Of a stretch of DNA of 64,000 nt, positions 32,861 to 46,234 are shown in pieces. The number at the start of each line of letters is the position of its first letter. Positions within the stretch are counted from its first letter, which is position 1. Both the position numbers and the translations under genes were made by a program. The notes under the pieces were generated by a model. It saw only the letters and a program-made list of their open reading frames with translations. It searched no databases and was not told the DNA's origin. The DNA is from Blasia pusilla (taxonomy: Eukaryota > Marchantiophyta > Marchantiopsida > Blasiales): contig CM114271.1 of assembly GCA_050084515.1 (NCBI GenBank), forward strand, positions 57,598,001 through 57,662,000, given 5' to 3'.

Positions 32861-34309
32861 ATTTTGAGAATTTCTACAAACTTTATTTGGTATGTGCCTT
32901 TTGTGATTGATTTAGGGTTTAGGGTATATTTTTGGTAGATTTTCCAAAAGTGAGAGATGCTACTTTTGGCAATAAGCCTTACTTGATAGCTTAAGACAAG
33001 CTCAAAATCACAAAGATACGGGCAAGGATATCAACTAAAATTTCACACTTATATTTATGACGTTATGTTCATCCTAAATTTATGCATCAATCATTATCTT
33101 TTTTAAAGGTAAGAAAAGTTTTTGTAAGATTGGCCTTAGATTATGCATGCCCAAGGCCTAATCTTGACAGAGCTTGACATAAGGACTTCCCTAAGTGTAG
33201 GTCACGCACATATGGAAAAATAAAATGGAGAAGGTTAATCATTAGTAGCAAGAGGTACAATTAAATCCTTTCTAGAAATCGATTGAATTAATTGATTCAA
33301 TAGTTATGGATTAAATTGAAATAAAAAAAAGGATTTCTATGCGATATCAAAAACCCTCGAATTTCATTCTATTCATCACAATAATGCATTAGTTTGTAGG
33401 ACTAGTAAATTGGAGAATGTGTAATGCACAAAGTTAGATGGATGGCAATGAAAAATGGTCACCAAAGGAGTTTATGATAAAAGTAATAGGGATTTTTGGC
33501 TAGTTATTTTTTATAAGAATAACTCTCTAGTCATGAAAATGTGATATGAAAAAAATTGAGGTTGGATATTTCTAGCTGATTTTTTTATGATGGAAATTTC
33601 ATTGGAAAGACAATCATCTTAGCCTTTCTTGTATTCACCTGATAGACAACCATGAGTTGGTTACAATTCATCGTTGTACATAAAAAAAACAATCGAGTAC
33701 AAAAAAAATTGAAATTCAACGACTTCGTAAAAAAATTAACTCCTTAGTTAAAAAAATGCTCTTGATAAAAAAAAATCTCAATCCATTCAACAACACATTA
33801 AGAAATTTACAATGAGTGGCATGAAAATTCTTCATGAATTTATCCAAACTTCTACATTTAGAAAAATTAAGCCATACAGCTTAGCCTTGTTTGTACTCAC
33901 ATGGTAGTCAATAATGAGTTGCATTAAGAATTGATGAGTATCATATATTTGAAAATAAGTATAAAGTTGGTTGAAGGTACCATGAGGAAAAATAGGTTCC
34001 ATACAGCTCTCTAAACCAAAGTTCAAGATAATTATGTTTGGATTATAACTCTCATCCAATTGGTTAATGGTCAAAGGGAAATTGTTAGGGAGATCTACTA
34101 TCTAATTTGGTGTTTTATATTAAAGGATAAGATGATGGTTGCATTAGAGAATCCTAATCATTATGAGTTCCATTTTGCAATATCCACTTTATTATAGAAA
34201 CAAATCTCAAAAGAGGACAAAGAAAGGTAATAACATCTCAAAAGAGAAGTAAAAAAATGCACAATGGAATGCAAAAAGAAAATGACAACTAGCCAATGCA
34301 AATACCAAC
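32861..34309. other. AT-rich DNA, no gene recognised
   Basis: Poly-A and poly-T runs (33680-33780) and stops in all frames; no transposon domain identified. Confidence 0.4.
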
Positions 34310-36440
34310 TCAAGGAGTTACACGATTAATAACCTCAAATAAATCTGACAAGAACACTTGTGGTTGGTCAGACATGAACAGATGACGAGACGAGCGATCC
34401 CCCGCCACCTCCGCACGACATATCAATGCCAAGGCTTGTGCACATTGCAAGGCCACTGAGATGCATTGCCGAAAATAAGTAGTAACTACATAGAGAGAAT
34501 GACTACGAAAATGGGCAAGGTGATGATTCTTGAGAGAGTGGTGAGCACACATTTTTTAGGAAAGTATGAAAAGCCACATGTAAATGACCAAATGTTTCCA
34601 CTGCAAAAGGGATAAATCTATCAGTCGCATGTCTCACAACATAACTTAACTTCTTGATTCTTCCTACAGCTTCAACTGTTGAACCTTTGTTCTGTGCGGC
34701 TCGACATTCCAAGTCAGAACATGTAAGATCAACAACCACTATATCACCTAGTGTCCAGAATCCACCTCGTGATATAACAAGATCCACTCTCCAACGAGAG
34801 GTTTCTTGTGTGATTGAAGACATGGAGTTGTTCTTGCCAACAGTGTACTATGTAGTACGAGCCACCAATGCTACCGCCTCTCTAATGACATCATGTGTGG
34901 TCATTTTTTCTCCACCATGTGTACATCGGAGAATATGGGTACCCTTTGTATCAATAGGATCTCCCCATATACAATTTGGCACACCTAACAGAGAAGGATG
35001 GGGAAGTCCAAGGCGTAACCACAAAGCTGTCAAGAATATACTTCGAGGAAGACGAAATGGAAGAATAAGAGGATTTTCAGTAAGCCATGTCCCCGCTGCG
35101 GCACCAGCATATGAACGCAGACAAGATCGATGAGCGTCAGAGGATGCCTTAGAGAGAATGCTGGAAAAGTTGATTTAGTGCAAATTCTCCGAGATATGCT
35201 CTTGAAGTCGATCAAGCCCTTCCTTAATCAATGGACTGAAAGGGGGTAGAATTGCCTGTATAGCAAGAGGAAGAAGAGCTAAGGCAAATCTCGGTTTTTG
35301 TTGAAATAACATGCCCCCCTCCTCTACATGGACGACATGATCCATCAAGATAGGTGTATCTCCTTAGAGAAAACTTGAAGCCATAATAGGTGCTACCAAT
35401 GCCCAACTCCCAAAAAAAGCTGTTGGAGCAGGTACAATTGCAGAGGAAAGCTCCACCTTTCCAAAAGAAATAGGCAATATAGCTTGTTGTGAAGCCAAGA
35501 CACCATCCTCTCCCTCATATGTATTCGGACCAAGAAGTTGACCAAAAGTTGCCAAGATAGAAGCATCAAAAGAGGCCAACTGATGTAAGAGCCTTGAAGA
35601 GGTAGGAAGGACGTTGTAGAAAACATTGGGAGAGAATCCCATAAGACACTTAGGGATCCCCTAGATGAGGTAACAAATGAAGCCATTCTACGTCTTTCAA
35701 AAGGACCTCATCCAAGAACTTCGAGACATATTCGATGAAGCCAATTGGGGCCCCCGGAACCCTAAACCCTTCAATGCAGATGGAAAAATCAAGAGTAGTC
35801 GGGGTGAATGTTGAGGGAGGGCATGAAGGAGACCATACTCCACATTTACTAGGTTGGACTTTAAGGTTTAAGAAAGAGAGTTACTCCACAAAATGGGTAT
35901 AAGCAGGAACCACTTTAGAAGAAGGACTTATAATGTGAGTGTCATCAGTAATAGAAGGGAAAAAACAATATGGGAATGCTTGCGCTGATGCTCGAAGGGC
36001 ACAAAAAGGGGCACTGGAAAAGTCTGGGCCACCCATGGGATCACCTTGACGCCTGCCACAAGCCAGTTGGAGAATACTATATTCCTCGAAAGTAGCATTA
36101 TAAGAATAGGCGTAGAAGGAGCAAAAAAAGGGAATGAGACTCGTAAGTTGTCCTCCTTATATAGAGAGACAAAGCCACTTGCTGAATCTGCTAGGATAAA
36201 GCAATCATGGAGATGCTAAAAACCCATCCTCGATAGCCCGCTCGTTGATAAGAGAGGAGTATGGAGCAAAACCTTTGTGAAAACCTCCAAGTCAAGCTCC
36301 AAGTCAAGATCAGTTGTGTAGTCTTCCACAAAAGTTGGTGCATCAGTGCATCACCACTTGGAAGAGGGTGAAGAGCTTGTAAGAGAGCCATTGTGTCTCC
36401 ACTTGGAACCGCTGCAGAGAGAGGACCCAAAGTTGTATCT
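34310..36440 (-). mobile_element. Old LINE, RT to C-terminal region (degenerate)
   Basis: On the minus strand, with stops: RQGDPMGG (36035-36060; RT motif RQGDPLGG/PL), a degenerate FPSITDDTHI palm box (S/LADD in related elements), VQPSKCGVWSP, and RVPGAPIGFIEYVSKFL. Then come GILSQCFLQRPSYL, ASFDASILATFGQLL, RLGLPHPSLLGVPNCIWGD, GTHILRCTHG and finally DLVISRGGFWTLGDIVVVD and DRFIPFAVETFGHLH. This chain is a LINE family I associate with non-seed plant genomes. The C-terminal C...H residues look zinc-finger-like. The 5' limit is uncertain. It is unrelated to the 27.6-30.7 kb LINE. Confidence 0.75.
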
Positions 36441-37013
36441 ATTTATATTGCAAAGTATCCTTATAATAAGTGGAGAAGATGGAGCAATTGTCCACATTTT
36501 GGAACTACTCAAAGTCTCATGAATCCAAATCATATTTTTAAGACTAATATAAGAAAATATCATTTATTCTTAAATGAATAGAAGGCCTAAAAAATGATTG
36601 TTTAACATAAGTTAAATTAGAATCATGCTAGAAAAATAAATTATAACCTTTATATTTAATGAATTTTCTTATCCTATATGGTATTTTTTCATTAACTTGA
36701 ATATGCACTTTAAATCCTTCTTCTTTTTTGGCATATCTTTGCATGTCCAATATGAGTGATATTTTACTAGTAGGATTTTTACCGATTACTTACAAGGCTC
36801 CTAACTACTTGTATGCACTTGTAAATTATTAAATATAGGGGTTCCATTAAACATTATTTTTTGTGAAAAAATCATAAATAATTACATGAAAAATTGGTAA
36901 ACATTGGAATGCTAGAATTATTTCAAATTATATAATAGTGATTAGGAAAGGGATACAAATCACAAAAGATAATGAAGGAAGGGATTTGTCTAGCTGCATC
37001 TTAAGGGAAGGAG
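36441..37013. other. AT-rich spacer
   Basis: No gene or repeat terminus was recognised. Confidence 0.4.
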
Positions 37014-37257
37014 CAAGCTCGGAAATGAATGTGGACAAAGTCTATGTCCAGAAACATGTCCATGTCCGTGGACTTACGTAACCACAATTTCCAATTTCTT
37101 CCTTCCCCCTTATTACCTAGCTTGCCCCCACCTTGCTTTCCACCATAAGCTATAAGAATTGGCTCCAACTCTTGCAATATATTCATGTCCGTGGACATAT
37201 GCAAACTTGCTGGTCCATGTCCATTCTAGGGACGGAGTTTTCTGGTTTTGTGCAACC
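37014..37257 (+). mobile_element. GGTTGCAC-TIR element, right-end copy
   Basis: Contains GGACAAAGTCTATGTCC, CATGTCCATGTCCGTGGAC and a right end GTTTTGTGCAACC (37245-37257), as in the complete copies at 37551 and 56853. The left terminus is lost. Confidence 0.55.
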
Positions 37258-37550
37258 ATGGTGAGCTCATGAACAATTTTTTTTTTTTTTCCAAATAAGA
37301 AGCTAGAAATTGTAATTATATTATTTACTCCAATTAAAGTAGAAGAGTATTTTTTAATGAAGACGTGGGATGAAATAATTTCAAAAAATTAATATAATGT
37401 GTATATATATATATAAATATAATAAATATTAAGGGTACAAATATTTTTTTTTGCAAGCAAATGACTACATTATGATCCTACTTTGGGCAAGGAATCCAAT
37501 CAGGTATCTTCAATGATCATAACATAGACAAATGATAACAATAGAACTAA

Positions 37551-37994
37551 GGTTGCACACATACAAAGTTTGTGTCCATAGACCTATGTTTGTCCTTAGG
37601 GCGGAAATATCTGTGCGGGCCCAGATTCCCACAGCCCATACTCGGGCCTACCCCGATCATAACCTAGATGCGAGCTTTGCTAGCCCGCACCCAATCTAGC
37701 GACCCATTGCTAATTCTTTCCACCGCATTTTTAGCCCATACTAAGCCCGTAGAGGCACGCATAGAACCCGCAATGACCTACGGTAGGTCTGCCCAAGGCT
37801 TGCTCTAGTCTGTATTGACCCACGGAGGGCCTGCAAGGCTCACTCTAGGTGGGCTTGATATGGGCCTAAAAAGGGCTTGTAGCCCACACATCTGTTCAAT
37901 CGTTGGTCGCATTCATTCCTCCGTCTCAAGCCCATGCGGATGACCCATTGAGCATATTCATCCCATGGACAAACAAGTTTGTTTCCGTGCAACC
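37551..37994 (+). mobile_element. Complete MITE-like element with ~27-bp terminal inverted repeats
   Basis: Left end GGTTGCACACATACAAAGTT continuing TGTGTCC; right end, reverse-complemented, GGTTGCACGGAAACAAACTT continuing GTTTGTCC. The 444-bp interior is richer in GC than its surroundings, with GCCCGCAC, GACCCA and GGGCCT words, and has no coding capacity. No clear target-site duplication is seen. Related copies occur across 37-59 kb. Confidence 0.65.
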
Positions 37995-38581
37995 TTCAAT
38001 ATGACAAATGAATGGTGTAGATCCTGAGCTAATAGTCACACAATGACTCTACAAATATTTTCTTCTTTCTCATGTTGAGAAAAAAAATCCAATTGCCTAA
38101 ATGCCATTTGTGAAGTACGTAGGATTTCAACATCATAGAGCCATTCTTAAAGTTTTTGAATAATATAAATAACAATGAGACGGAAAGTCTTCAATCATTC
38201 TCATTGCACTCTACCAAAATAGATATGACACGGTGGGTGTGGGAAACAAAAATAATATCTCATATTGTAAAGTGTATTGTTACTATATGAAGTCCACTCA
38301 TGCAACTATTTAAGAAATCTATACTATTAAGCACGAAAACACACTAACTCTTATGATAAGTTTCAATTTGTATATATTTGGCAAAAAGCTTCAAAGGAGC
38401 CTTCTATGTTTTAAGAGAAATGAAATTTTGTAAAAAGAGAGAGGATGAGATGTAAGGTAAAAAATTTGAAAAGAGAAATGAGATAAGGGTCCAATCAAGT
38501 GGCCCAAACACGAAACAAGTACAAGACGTTCTCTCTCTTGAGTTCATCCATGTCCTAGGGTTGAGTGCAGCCCTCGCTATC

Positions 38582-38650
38582 CATGGTGGGAATTGAACTA
38601 AAGATCTTATTGAAAGGATCTTAAATCAATTGAGCTACACAACTTGGCCA
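38582..38650 (-). ncRNA. tRNA-derived SINE head (not a functional tRNA)
   Basis: Minus strand: an A-box TGTAGCTCAATTGA (38639-38626) and a B-box AGTTCAATTCC (38599-38589) are spaced as in a tRNA. The outer part runs from GGCCAAG to CCCACC. The anticodon arm is not well formed and the 5' and 3' ends do not pair well. A unique-looking body (CACTCAACCCTAGGACATGG) follows, as in tRNA-derived SINEs. Confidence 0.5.
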
Positions 38651-39589
38651 TCTACTACTTGAGATAAAGAGAGACCACCTCCATCCCTACACTCTCCACA
38701 AGGATAGAGAGAGACACAAATGGAAGGGAGAATTAGAGCATGAAATGGATACAAAGTTGGAGGGTGTCTTTTGGAGTCTTTCCTTTCCACTAAAGAGACA
38801 AATATGGCCTTTCTAGAGGGGCCTTTTTTGTTGCTTTTCTGAGGGGAGAAATCCTCTAATCCTGGATTGGAGGATCCCGCCGCTCCAACACAAAAACATT
38901 AGTAATTTAAACCCTTCTTATCTATCCCGGTGCCTTGAAAATCCTATGCTCATTTGGATAGCATGCACAACTAAGATTTTTGAATAATGGCATTTCCTAA
39001 CAAACCGCTTGAAATCCATCCCTCAAGAGATCGATTTTGACAAATTGATCTCTTGTATGAAGATCGGAGACATATATCTATCCACTTATCCATCCTACAC
39101 TCTAGTGACTTGATTCTCTCAGGCAACCAACAACCCAAATGAAAATCATGTGGTGAAAACCAAAAATCACTACTCATCCTTGCGAGGCTAGCAACCAAAA
39201 TCACAATCGACTTAAAACTTATATCACTGGTAGAAGCATGTACGTTGCACGAGTTAATATTATCCCCCATAATTACCTCTCACAATTTTCAAATGTCATT
39301 TTAAATTGATCTCGAGCAATCGTATCGGAAATGGATCCCCGTTGAATGAATGTTATGTCCGAGAAGAAAAAAAATTCACAAAATAAAAATACACTTCCCA
39401 ATAATAAAATAAAATCGATATAAATAATCCATAGATATAGAATAGAATATTATTCCATATGGATATAGAATAATCTAAAATCATCGCTTCTCATTAAAGG
39501 GGTGCGGGATTTTCAAGAGGAGATGTCTTTCACACGACACGTATGCATTTTAGACTCTTCTCGTATTTACAATTAAGAGCTAAACCGTT

Positions 39590-40660
39590 AAATTAAGGGG
39601 CCGATTTCGCAGCGGGCTAGTAGAACTAAATACGACGACCTAAGAACAATTACTACGAAACTAGACCCAGAAATATCTGCATATTGGAACACAAAATTAG
39701 AAGCGAATTCATGGGGCCGGGCCCTCGTTCGAAACAAGAACTTTCCGGCTGCCTGACGTGTTTCCCTGGGAACGCCGCCTAATGGTTCTTTTGTCTGTCG
39801 GTATAATTAGACGGCGCTCTGTGGGAACGCCGTCCAATGGTTAGTGGCCCGACCGAGGACCTTTCCCCGCCTGCGTCACACTGGGCTGGGGGCTGGTCTG
39901 GACTCTGGAGCGGCGCCCGGACGCTTTTAAAATGGCGCGTGACGAATGTCGTCACGCGTCACAAGATCAGGTCATGGCTGGCGTGGGGTAGGACCGGATT
40001 CTTTCGAATAGTAAGTACATGGCGCTCCGTACATCTGGAGTAGGGGAGGATAATCCTAGCGAATAAGACTCCTCTTTTGAGGATCTCGTCCTACACGGAG
40101 GAGGATAGGGTTCAGATTCCCAAGGTCTAATCCTACCCCTTGGGCCCTTACCAAAGCGGAGTGCGAGCGTTTCCTCTCCAGGCCCTTATCCTTCAGAAGA
40201 TTCAGTCGACGTGGGTCTTATCCTAGGCTAGGGCTAAACCTACCATGGATTCCTGCCCTTGACTGGGACTGAATCTTCAGGATCTGTGCGGCCGGACGGA
40301 CAAGCCAGTTCCTTCCCAAGTGTAAGACAATCGTACGCTCCTCCCCCACGCAGCGTCGGGAGCCTGGGGGACTGTCAAGGTCTTATGTTCGATAGTGTTG
40401 CACGGCCGAGATGTCCGATCCTACGGTGCTTTGATTCCTTCATGGGAGTAGGACCGAATCCTTAGGGTCCCTGCCTCAGATGGTCCCTCCCTAATAGGGA
40501 GTCCCTATCCTGGCGTGGAGTAGGACTGTATTTCAAGGGTCTACTCCGTAAGTAGGGAAGCTCAAATCTTCTTCGAAATTCGGACTTGCCGTGGAGAAAA
40601 CTCACTCCGGGTCCTCGTGGATAATAAATAAATACCGATTCACTCATTCATAAATGAGAA
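39590..40660 (+). mobile_element. GC-rich unassigned element with a LINE-like 3' tail
   Basis: Markedly richer in G+C and CpG than either flank. It contains a 21-bp direct repeat (TGGGAACGCCGYCYAATGGTT at 39767-39787 and 39822-39842). It also has several variants of GGAGTAGGACCGAATCCTTAG (near 39987, 40040, 40260, 40447, 40515). It ends CCTCGTGGATAATAAATAAA then TTCACTCATTC, like the LINE end at 30640-30674 (CCCCGTGGACAATAAAT then ATTC repeats). No protein domain is recognised, so it may be a LINE 3' UTR or a short non-autonomous retroelement. Confidence 0.4.
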
Positions 40661-41139
40661 AAGTTGTAGGACGAAATTACACGTCGAACCTGGGAACATT
40701 TAATATTTTGCACACTAGTATGACGGGAAAAGGAGAACCTAAATTAAATACGAGGCGGCCAAGAGTGGGGGCTCCAAAAAGAGGGATTTAAAAAGTACAA
40801 TATTTGAAGGTCACAACTCGCCCTGAAATAGAAAAAGGGGTAGCTGCCGACCATGGTTGATATTTTTGTCCTTGACTCGGATATATATACGAACTAGTAA
40901 ATGTCACCTAAATTTCTTACTTTCCTAGCCTTCTTGTATGGTATATAATTTTCTTAAATCACATATATGTTTATTTTTTTAATATTAAAAAATCTATTTA
41001 TTTCTATTTATTTGATAACATATCTTTAATATTTTATTTTATTTCGTATAAGAATATCCTTTTACACAAAAATCAGGATTTCATCAAAGAAACCTAGTAG
41101 TTTCTTTGAATGTGTATAATTTTTATCATATTATGGAGT

Positions 41140-41220
41140 AAATTATTTCAGCATATTGGAGATAATGCTGAAATAATTTTCATGAAATGCTGAAATAATT
41201 TTATGAAAATTATTTCAGCA
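41140..41220. repeat. Four-arm inverted-repeat cluster
   Basis: The word AAATTATTTCAGCA occurs at 41140-41154 and 41206-41220, and its complement TGCTGAAATAATTT at 41165-41180 and 41187-41202. The outer pair and each neighbouring pair can form 14-15 bp stems. It could be the remains of two nested fold-back elements. Confidence 0.85.
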
Positions 41221-41667
41221 CATTCATAAGAAAATATAGGCATAGTGAAATAAATTCCAACATTTCCCAATTTCTTTCATTGTGAATTATTAACAGTCGT
41301 GACATAAATTGGACCAATAGGGAATTAAAATCTTTACAAATCATAAGGAAAACGTATCTAAAAAGAAATTGATGGAATACATGGAATGAAATCTTGATTT
41401 CCAATGTTTTTCGTATCTATAATATGTCATATGAATCCACAAATGACCAATAGAGTATCATTTTCTTGTCTATTTGAATCATTCATTCATTCCACAAATA
41501 TCTTGTAAATAGATATAATTTCATCAAGATTAATACGAATCTTGAATCATTCATATTCATGCGGAGTATATCCTCCGTCAAGCAACAATGAAACAATCAT
41601 ATAATACCAAAAATTAACTCCATAATACAATGGGTTGAGCAATGATGTTAAATCCTAGAATGACAGA

Positions 41668-42457
<790 letters not shown>

Positions 42458-45400
42458 GAGAAAATAGTTGATAGAGTGAGGAACGTATGCAAATCTCAAA
42501 ATTTTATTAGAAGTAAGAGAACACTTAATTATCATCCGTAAGAAGTCCCAATTGAACAATTGCTTCCTTAAAAGTTGGATATAGCATTTCATCTAGAATT
42601 CTCAAGTGTTCATAGGAAGTTGTATCTTAAACATAATGAATAAGTCACACTCCAACCAATGGCATTTTGCATCGTCTATAAAGATGTGTATTTGGTTAGA
42701 ACATTGCATAATTTTCTTTTTTGCCCACTTCAATATTTCCAAAGTAAGATTTGAAATTGCACCCAATATAGAATAATGGTTGAAAACCATATTGAAAAAA
42801 TTGTATTCACATAGATGAGTGAGGCAAAAGCACTCACTAGGATGATTGCAACCATTTCTTCTTCGGACTCTATGAAATGATTTTTTATTACTCTAATGAT
42901 ATAATGAAATAGTATCAAGATATCAACACTCTTGAGCAATACAATAAAATTGATTAGTTATTATAAGGGTAGTTTCCCTATTTTTCTCTATAGAATATTC
43001 TCAAACATCATCTCGTTATTGAAGAGGATATATAACAAAGATTATAAGATACAACCCATAGATTATCTAAAAACATTTGTGTAGGTTTTCCTAAGTGGTT
43101 TAAGATTACCCATGCAACCTACATTAGTTTGGTTGGATAACAAATCATATGTAATATTAACCCTCTTAGGATTGCATCTCGTAGTAAAACATTAATAAGA
43201 GTTTCCAAAGTATCTCACAATAGCTATTGCATCTTAATATATTTAATGCATATGATGTCGATCCTCGCTAAAAGAAAAAGGAAAAATTATACGTCTCCAA
43301 AAATTTGTACCATCTATATGATTCATATCAATATAAGATATCTCTTACACCTTGATATAATTCAACCCATAACTACTGGATATCTAAAAAGGCATAGAAG
43401 TCAACCATATACTCGTAAGCCAGTCATTCAAATCGAAGTAATCGAGAATCATCTTAAGCTCCAAGGTGCATTTGCAGCCGAAAGAGGTCAATTGTGGTCT
43501 CCTCATGCATCCCACTATCATGAGGAATACAAGGTCAATTGTGTATTCCTCATGATTGTGGTCTCCTTATGAATCCCACTATCAAGTCTTCTCTTCTCCA
43601 CAAAGTCATACGAGAATTTTGTATCTCTATCCTCCATTTTTATATTTAATTGATTGCTTATTGCTTTACACGTTGTTGTAAATTCTTGAAAACTCCTAAA
43701 TGGTATTCCAATATTCAAACCCTTTTCAAACCACAAAAATAAAACTAAAAAATCAATGAAAAATATGCTTTATTAAAGTTTGATATGCATCTTATACCTA
43801 GGGTTGCACACGGATAAAGTCCATGTCCGTGCGGGCTCGGGTATGTACCCGCATCCGAGCCAACCTCCAAGCCCGCACTAGTTATGTGGTCTGCACGCAG
43901 CGTGCATCAATGTTGCACACGGGCCAAAAAACTCGTGTAGACTTGGCCAGCCGAGATCTACGTTACGGCCTTGGCGAGCTCAAATGTGGGCCACGAGACT
44001 TGAGCACATTTCTGTTTATAAACATGACTCATATAATTTGAATTGAGCTCATAAAAAATAGACTTTACGAATGAATTTGTATGAATCCAGAATTTATGCA
44101 TGACCATCAAGAAGTGGAAAGTTATTTTTTAGTTTGAGTGTTGGGAATTACAAGGCAAGTTAAGGCAATGTTGTCCTAATATCTATCATATAACACTTCT
44201 CCACTTTCATAAATTTGTGCGACACTTTTATATCTATACATATGAGAATTCTCCTTTTCTCAACCATCACTAAACCAATGAGATTCTACTAAAATATATC
44301 TCTTAAAATATGCCAATCCCCCTCTCCCCCATCCCCAAAAAATAATGAAGATTGAGACTACATTTTCTAAATATTTTTATTATTTATGGATAATTCATGA
44401 ATACAAGTGTTGGTACTTATTTTGTTCAATGAAACACTTATCTAAGTTTTGTATTTTCCATTCAAAATTAGTTGGACTACTCAAAGATAATAACGTATAT
44501 AGACATGGAATGAAGTTGATAGTTATGAAGCTTTCATGTAGATATGTATGGTATGTGGGGAGTCATTACGAGTTAAAATAGTTAATTCTTTTATAATGGA
44601 CTCATTAATAGATGGTTCTAAATACCATTTAGATAAATAGTAAATATTTTTTTCCATACATGTTATATATGGAGATGAAAAAAATGCTATTTTCAATGGC
44701 TATCGGTGGACTTGCCTATAACACCGTAAGGATTTTCTTTAGTATCCTTGTAGGGAAATTGAAAGATTTTTTTGTCAAACAAATCCATAGAAAATCCGTG
44801 AAAAATCCCAAATAGGCTTTACAACTCGGGAGAAGTCAATCATAACATATTTTCTTATTTTCAAGTAAGATGAAAATAGTTATCATAATTATTAGATGAA
44901 TGGCCACTCTAGGAAGTGAGATATCCATCATATACTAGAAAATTATGCAGGGATAGTAGAAGATTCATTGCAAGCATGGTTGCATCTAAATAGATAAGTA
45001 AGTCCCTACCATGGACAAATACGTATAGATTTTACTTGTCTCAATACAATAATTTTTCATATCTTTGGAAGTGTTCATTGATATATTTGGATGACTTAGT
45101 GTGAATATTTAAATTATGGAACCAAACATATTAACTTGATTGATTACCTATGAAAAAAAGTGCACTTTTGCTTAAAATTCCATTCCCTTCTATCCATCTC
45201 CAAGCCATTATCTCCTTCCCGCACCTTATTTTATTAAAATTAAATCCAAAATAGCTAAGAAATTTTCAATAATCATTACTAGTAATACATTAGTTCGTGA
45301 TGATTTATTAGGTTGAAAACATAAGATTTACAAGTAATTTGGTGCCCTTGTCAATTAAATGCACTAGATCAAAAGGATGGAAATGAAAAATACTCACAAA

Positions 45401-45938
45401 AGCCCCATACATATGAAATTCTAACGATTAAAAAAGGGCACTCTCCCATTATAATTAAGATTGGTTTTATTTTTTTGCAAGTATAGCAATTGAAGAATTG
45501 CCATATGAAACCTTGGAACCATGTCTTAATTCTTGCAAATAAACCATGAAACGCCCTTATTTGAGAAACTAATTTTTTAAAATTCTTTGCTTTGAAAAAG
45601 AGGTTCATAGATTTTCAAGGTGTGCAAGTCTATCCATGCCATCCCCAAGGTTGTCTAGTCATGTCTTCACTTGATACGGGCCAGGATTGCAATGAGAGGG
45701 GAGGGCACGAGAATGCAGGTGGTTGGGCTCCTGCACAGGCATGTCCATCTCTAGAATGGACATAACTCTTGGACGTAGACTTTGTTTATGTGCAATCTTA
45801 GGTATCTCACCCCTACACACGGGTATTTGTGGAACGCATGTTGTCTATATGGGGATAGGAAGATGGGCCAAAGAATGGAATAGGGGCGTGGGATGTGGGA
45901 AAGTTTTATTAGACAAAAAAATCCCTCCTATGGATCAA
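42458..45938. other. AT-rich intergenic DNA with TIR-element fragments
   Basis: Non-coding. A left-end copy of the GGTTGCAC family starts at 43802 (GGTTGCACACGGATAAAGTC, then CATGTCCGTGCGGGC) and runs to about 44000. A right end (TTTGTTTATGTGCAATC) lies at 45781-45797. An imperfect 30-bp direct repeat (GTGGTCTCCTCATGCATCCC and its variant) lies at 43494-43586. Confidence 0.5.
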
Positions 45939-46230
45939 GATTGCACGGAAATGGACTTGTCCGTCTATCGGACAAACATAGCAGTGCGTGCTCGCCCTTT
46001 CCTCCCGGGTGATTTTCACCGTGCAGGTCACGGGCATTATACTAATATCTATTTATATTTGTTTGACCCAAGAGAATGAAAAACAATCCAAATTTTGCAT
46101 AGATCAGAAATGTACGGGTTCTCACTAGAAAACTACTATGATCTTAAACTTTCTCAAAACCACCAAGGTATGGTCGAACTTCAACCGTATCCTAATAAGT
46201 TGGACCATACTCTAGTAGAATTTGAGTAAG
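45939..46230 (+). mobile_element. GGTTGCAC-family left-end fragment
   Basis: GATTGCACGGAAATGGACTT then GTCCGTC at 45939 resembles the left end at 56853 (GGTTGCACTGAAACGGACAT). The right end is not found, and the element runs into the CpG-rich block. Confidence 0.4.
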
Positions 46231-46234
46231 TTTA

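Noticed and set aside
38582-38650. Functional tRNA gene on the minus strand
   Set aside because: A- and B-box-like words are present, but the acceptor stem does not pair and the anticodon arm is poor. A SINE head or tRNA pseudogene is more likely.
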